35,378 bases of DNA from Clostridium sp. CAG:253 (GTDB lineage: Bacteria > Bacillota > Clostridia > Lachnospirales > Lachnospiraceae), in NCBI GenBank assembly GCA_000436755.1, contig FR887314.1, positions 1-35,378 on the forward strand, given 5' to 3'. The notes under the pieces were generated by a model. It had not been told where the DNA came from and searched no databases. It worked only from the letters and a program-made list of their open reading frames with translations. This document shows, piece by piece, positions 32,360 through 35,378 of the stretch (its first letter is position 1; each line of letters begins with the position of its first letter). The position numbers were made by a program, and so were the translations under genes.

Positions 32360-32863
32360 ATGGGGTTTGACAGACAGAATATATTAGAACAGATAGAGAA
32401 AAATATACCAACTGAGTGCCCGGATTGTTTTGAAAGATTATATTTTAAAGGAGCAGGAAAATATACATGTCCCAGATGTCATAAAATATATTACGATTAT
32501 TTTGGTTTTATAAAGGAATATCTTGAAGAAAATGGACCGGCACCGGCGGTAGAAATAGCAAATAATACAGGCATTAGTTTGGAAATTATAGATGCGTTAT
32601 TAGAAGATGGAAGACTTGAAATGCCTAAAGAATTTAAAGATGTAAAAAGATGTGAAAGATGTGGTGCACTTTTTCCGGTGGGTAGGTATTGTCAAAAGTG
32701 TATTGAGAATACCAGCAATGGGATTATGAACATATTTAAAGATGAAGAGGCACAGCGGAGAAAATTTGCAAAATCGAGACTTACCAGAGATAATGAAACT
32801 AAAAGACAGTATGAGAAAGACAAGATGCACTATTTAAATCATATAAGAGAGGACAGGAAATAG
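32360..32863 (+). CDS. YvyF-like zinc-ribbon / helix-turn-helix protein
   Basis: 167-aa cytoplasmic protein. Cysteine pairs C20-x2-C23 and C37-x2-C40 form a first zinc ribbon. A winged-helix-like segment (about 48-88: EYLEENGPAPAVEIANNTGISLEIIDALLEDGRL) follows, then C98-x2-C101 and C111-x2-C114 form a second ribbon. The last 50 residues are highly charged and helical. The order ribbon, HTH, ribbon ending in GRL and C-x2-C matches YvyF, which lies in flagellar operons of Bacillus, but no flagellar gene is near here. Linked to the preceding phospholipase-like gene with a 5-nt gap. Function unknown; nucleic-acid or protein binding is inferred. Confidence 0.65.
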   Translation: MGFDRQNILEQIEKNIPTECPDCFERLYFKGAGKYTCPRCHKIYYDYFGFIKEYLEENGPAPAVEIANNTGISLEIIDALLEDGRLEMPKEFKDVKRCERCGALFPVGRYCQKCIENTSNGIMNIFKDEEAQRRKFAKSRLTRDNETKRQYEKDKMHYLNHIREDRK

Positions 32864-32928
32864 AATAATAGTTAAAATAAAAAACTCTATAGCTATTGAA
32901 AGGAATATTGTAATTAAAGATAGAACAT

Positions 32929-32966
32929 AAAAAAGGATGCCATACAAAATATGACATCCTTTTTAT
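32929..32966. terminator. Bidirectional terminator between the zinc-ribbon gene and gdhA
   Basis: AAAAAGGATG and CATCCTTTTT form a 10-bp stem, continued after one mismatch by CATA/TATG around a CAAAA loop. A and T runs on the two sides serve both converging genes. Confidence 0.85.
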
Positions 32967-33032
32967 ATAAATTTTTATAGCTAAAAACTACTTTTAAATT
33001 TATATAATTTATTATAAGAAATCAGCTAAAAA

Positions 33033-34412
<1,380 letters not shown>

Positions 34413-34586
34413 TTATTGTATTGTTGAAATGCCCATTTTTAAAATCAATTCAATATGTATATCTTTCATATAAATATATCCCAAATATATATGTTTAATA
34501 TACACAAAAATTGTAAAACATTCCTAAAACAGTATTGCACAATTTTTTACAAAAATCAATTAAAAATTGTCATATATCATATAAAA

Positions 34587-34606
34587 ATTATCAGATATGT
34601 GATAAT
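34587..34606. promoter_or_regulatory. Palindrome ATTATCA-N6-TGATAAT upstream of gdhA
   Basis: Perfect 7-bp arms around GATATG, without a T run, in the gap upstream of gdhA. It looks like a dimeric repressor or activator site. If the weak candidate gdhA promoter is right, the palindrome is centred about 58 bp upstream of the start. Confidence 0.45.
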
Positions 34607-34631
34607 ATATGAAAATATTTTTAAAATCAGT

Positions 34632-34720
34632 TGTAGATAAATTTTTTTTCTACCTATAAAATGTAGAAAAGTACCTATAAAAAAATTAAAATGTAGAAAA
34701 AGTGTAGAAAAGTGTAGAAA
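34632..34720. promoter_or_regulatory. Phased array of TGTAGAAA elements
   Basis: TGTAGAAA occurs at 34662, 34692, 34703 and 34713, with a variant TGTAGATA at 34632 and an inverted TTTCTAC at 34647-34653. The last three are 11 and 10 bp apart. TGTAGAA differs at one base from the Spo0A box TGTCGAA, and tandem 0A boxes are typically 10 bp apart. The sequence TACCTATAAAA also occurs twice (34651 and 34672). Confidence 0.55.
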
Positions 34721-34805
34721 TAAATAATCATTTTTATAGACAATTTTTAATTAAATATAAAAATAATTTAAGAAAAGATAAAATATGAACGATATGTTAA
34801 CAAAA

Positions 34806-34833
34806 TTGACATATTTTAGACATATATTATCAT
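34806..34833 (+). promoter_or_regulatory. Promoter ahead of a three-hairpin leader or small RNA
   Basis: Consensus TTGACA at 34806-34811 and TATCAT at 34828-34833, 16 bp apart. The expected start is near 34840, and the first hairpin begins 8 nt later. Confidence 0.5.
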
Positions 34834-34839
34834 TATACT

Positions 34840-34940
34840 TTTATCTCAGAAAGTGAAAACTTTCTACTCCCACCCTATTATACGCTGGATAACGTATGTT
34901 ATCCGATAAAAAGAGCCTTCCCGGGCTCTTTTTATTTTTT
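34840..34940 (+). ncRNA. Candidate structured leader or small RNA ending in a terminator
   Basis: About 100 nt with three consecutive hairpins: AGAAAGT-GAAA-ACTTTCT (34848-34865, GNRA-type loop), GGATAAC-GTAT-GTTATCC (34887-34904), and the terminator AAAAAGAGCC/GGCTCTTTTT (34908-34933) followed by ATTTTTT. A pyrimidine-rich single strand (34866-34886) joins the first two. The class is not one I recognise. It could be an independent small RNA or an attenuator for the HAD gene 110 nt downstream. Confidence 0.45.
34908..34940 (+). terminator. Rho-independent terminator before the HAD gene
   Basis: A perfect 10-bp stem AAAAAGAGCC/GGCTCTTTTT with a TTCCCG loop, followed by ATTTTTT. It lies 110 bp upstream of the next start codon, so it either ends a small RNA or attenuates expression of the HAD gene. 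Confidence 0.85.
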
Positions 34941-35049
34941 ACGATATTAGGTATTAGGAATTCTATGATATAGGAAAATGCTTGTAACATAGCAAAAAAA
35001 GGGCAAAGTGTGGCTTTTGTACTGTTAAAAAATCAGCAGGAGGATTATT

Positions 35050-35378
35050 ATGTTTAAATATATATTATTTGACCTTGATGGAACATTGACAGATTCCAGT
35101 AAGGGAATTATAAATTGTGTGAAGTATGCAATGGATGCAGCTGGAGTTACTATTGAGAATGATGACGATTTGTTTGAATTTATAGGTCCGCCTCTTACTG
35201 ACGGTTTTATGACAATTTTAGGAATGAACAGAGAAGAGGCTGAAAGAGCGACGACAAAATTCAGGGAGAGATATAATGTGACAGGACTTTTTGAAAATGA
35301 GCCATACGAGGGAATAAAAGAGGTACTTGAAACATTATCAGAGAGAGGTTTTGTTTTGGCGGTTGCAACTTCCAAACC
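35050..35378 (+). CDS. HAD-superfamily phosphatase, subclass IA (3' truncated by the window)
   Basis: The first 109 codons of a phosphoglycolate phosphatase-like HAD protein. Motif I is FDLDGTLTDSS, complete with both aspartates, followed by the helical cap (GIINCVKYAMDAAGV, FIGPPLTDGF) and then motif II, VLAVATSKP, at the window edge. This resembles PGP/5'-nucleotidase-like proteins. AGGAGG (35038-35043) lies 6 nt before ATG 35050. It continues beyond the window. A terminator-like hairpin lies 110 bp upstream, with no obvious second promoter between. Confidence 0.9.
   Translation, partial: MFKYILFDLDGTLTDSSKGIINCVKYAMDAAGVTIENDDDLFEFIGPPLTDGFMTILGMNREEAERATTKFRERYNVTGLFENEPYEGIKEVLETLSERGFVLAVATSK

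Noticed and set aside
34455..34640. 61-codon frame in the gdhA upstream gap
   Set aside because: AT-only composition, no ribosome binding site, overlaps the palindrome and first array element.
34896..34976. Small frame starting at ATG 34896 through the terminator
   Set aside because: It runs through a hairpin and terminator, with no binding site; the RNA structure explains the sequence better.
35025..35375. Minus-strand frame of 116 codons at the right edge
   Set aside because: It is the reverse shadow of the HAD phosphatase on the plus strand, which has AGGAGG and a complete motif I.

Overview
The window is about 35.4 kb of low-GC, AT-biased chromosome from an endospore-forming member of the Firmicutes. 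It carries spoIIIAA-AH, spoIVB and spo0A in the order known from Clostridia, with strong AGGAGG-type ribosome binding sites and several TTG start codons. The gene set (spoIIIA, then asp23-nusB-xseAB-ispA-dxs-tlyA-nadK-argR, then recN-spoIVB-spo0A, then glgA and a GdhA-type glutamate dehydrogenase) suggests the Lachnospiraceae or a close relative. I infer this from gene order and protein character, not from a database match.

Layout. (1) 1-1168: the end of a phage or phage-tail-like module, with the last codons of an unknown gene, a terminator, a holin and an overlapping N-acetylmuramoyl-L-alanine amidase. (2) 1169-4334: a hairpin-rich gap, an unrecognised 320-aa protein with a TTG start, a HAD phosphatase and galE, which has its own promoter and a palindrome over the -35. 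(3) 4502-5281, minus strand: aroE, sharing a bidirectional terminator with galE. (4) 5532-10653: the complete eight-gene spoIIIA operon, the mother-cell half of the channel linking mother cell and forespore. (5) 10728-18999: a housekeeping run, asp23, nusB, xseA, xseB, ispA, dxs, tlyA, nadK, argR and yebC. (6) 19130-23824: a 1564-aa secreted protein made largely of Big_2-type Ig-like repeats, bounded by its own leader and a strong terminator, lying between argR-yebC and recN. (7) 24070-28132: recN, spoIVB and spo0A. (8) 28206-34385: glgA, an RsuA-type pseudouridine synthase, tRNA-Thr(CGT), a YgjP-type metallopeptidase that appears leaderless, a zinc-dependent phospholipase C-like protein, a YvyF-like zinc-ribbon protein and, on the minus strand, gdhA. 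(9) 34386-35049: a 664-bp regulatory gap with a phased array of TGTAGAAA elements and a promoter followed by three consecutive hairpins. (10) 35050-35378: the start of a second HAD phosphatase, cut by the window edge.

How the genes work together. SpoIVB (forespore signalling protease), SpoIIIA (feeding channel) and Spo0A (master regulator) are three parts of the sporulation programme. NusB, XseA/XseB, RecN and ArgR cover transcription, DNA repair and arginine control. IspA and Dxs are isoprenoid enzymes. GlgA next to spo0A may supply the glycogen-like reserve (granulose) that some clostridia lay down before sporulation.

The points most worth a second look are a spoIIIAB whose conserved N-terminal membrane segment is encoded upstream of any standard start codon; the TGTAGAAA array, which resembles tandem Spo0A boxes, next to a possible structured RNA; the leaderless metallopeptidase; the alternating heptamer between recN and spoIVB; and the large charge-partitioned Ig-like protein inside a conserved cluster. 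I saw no CRISPR array, insertion sequence, rRNA or obvious novel defence system.
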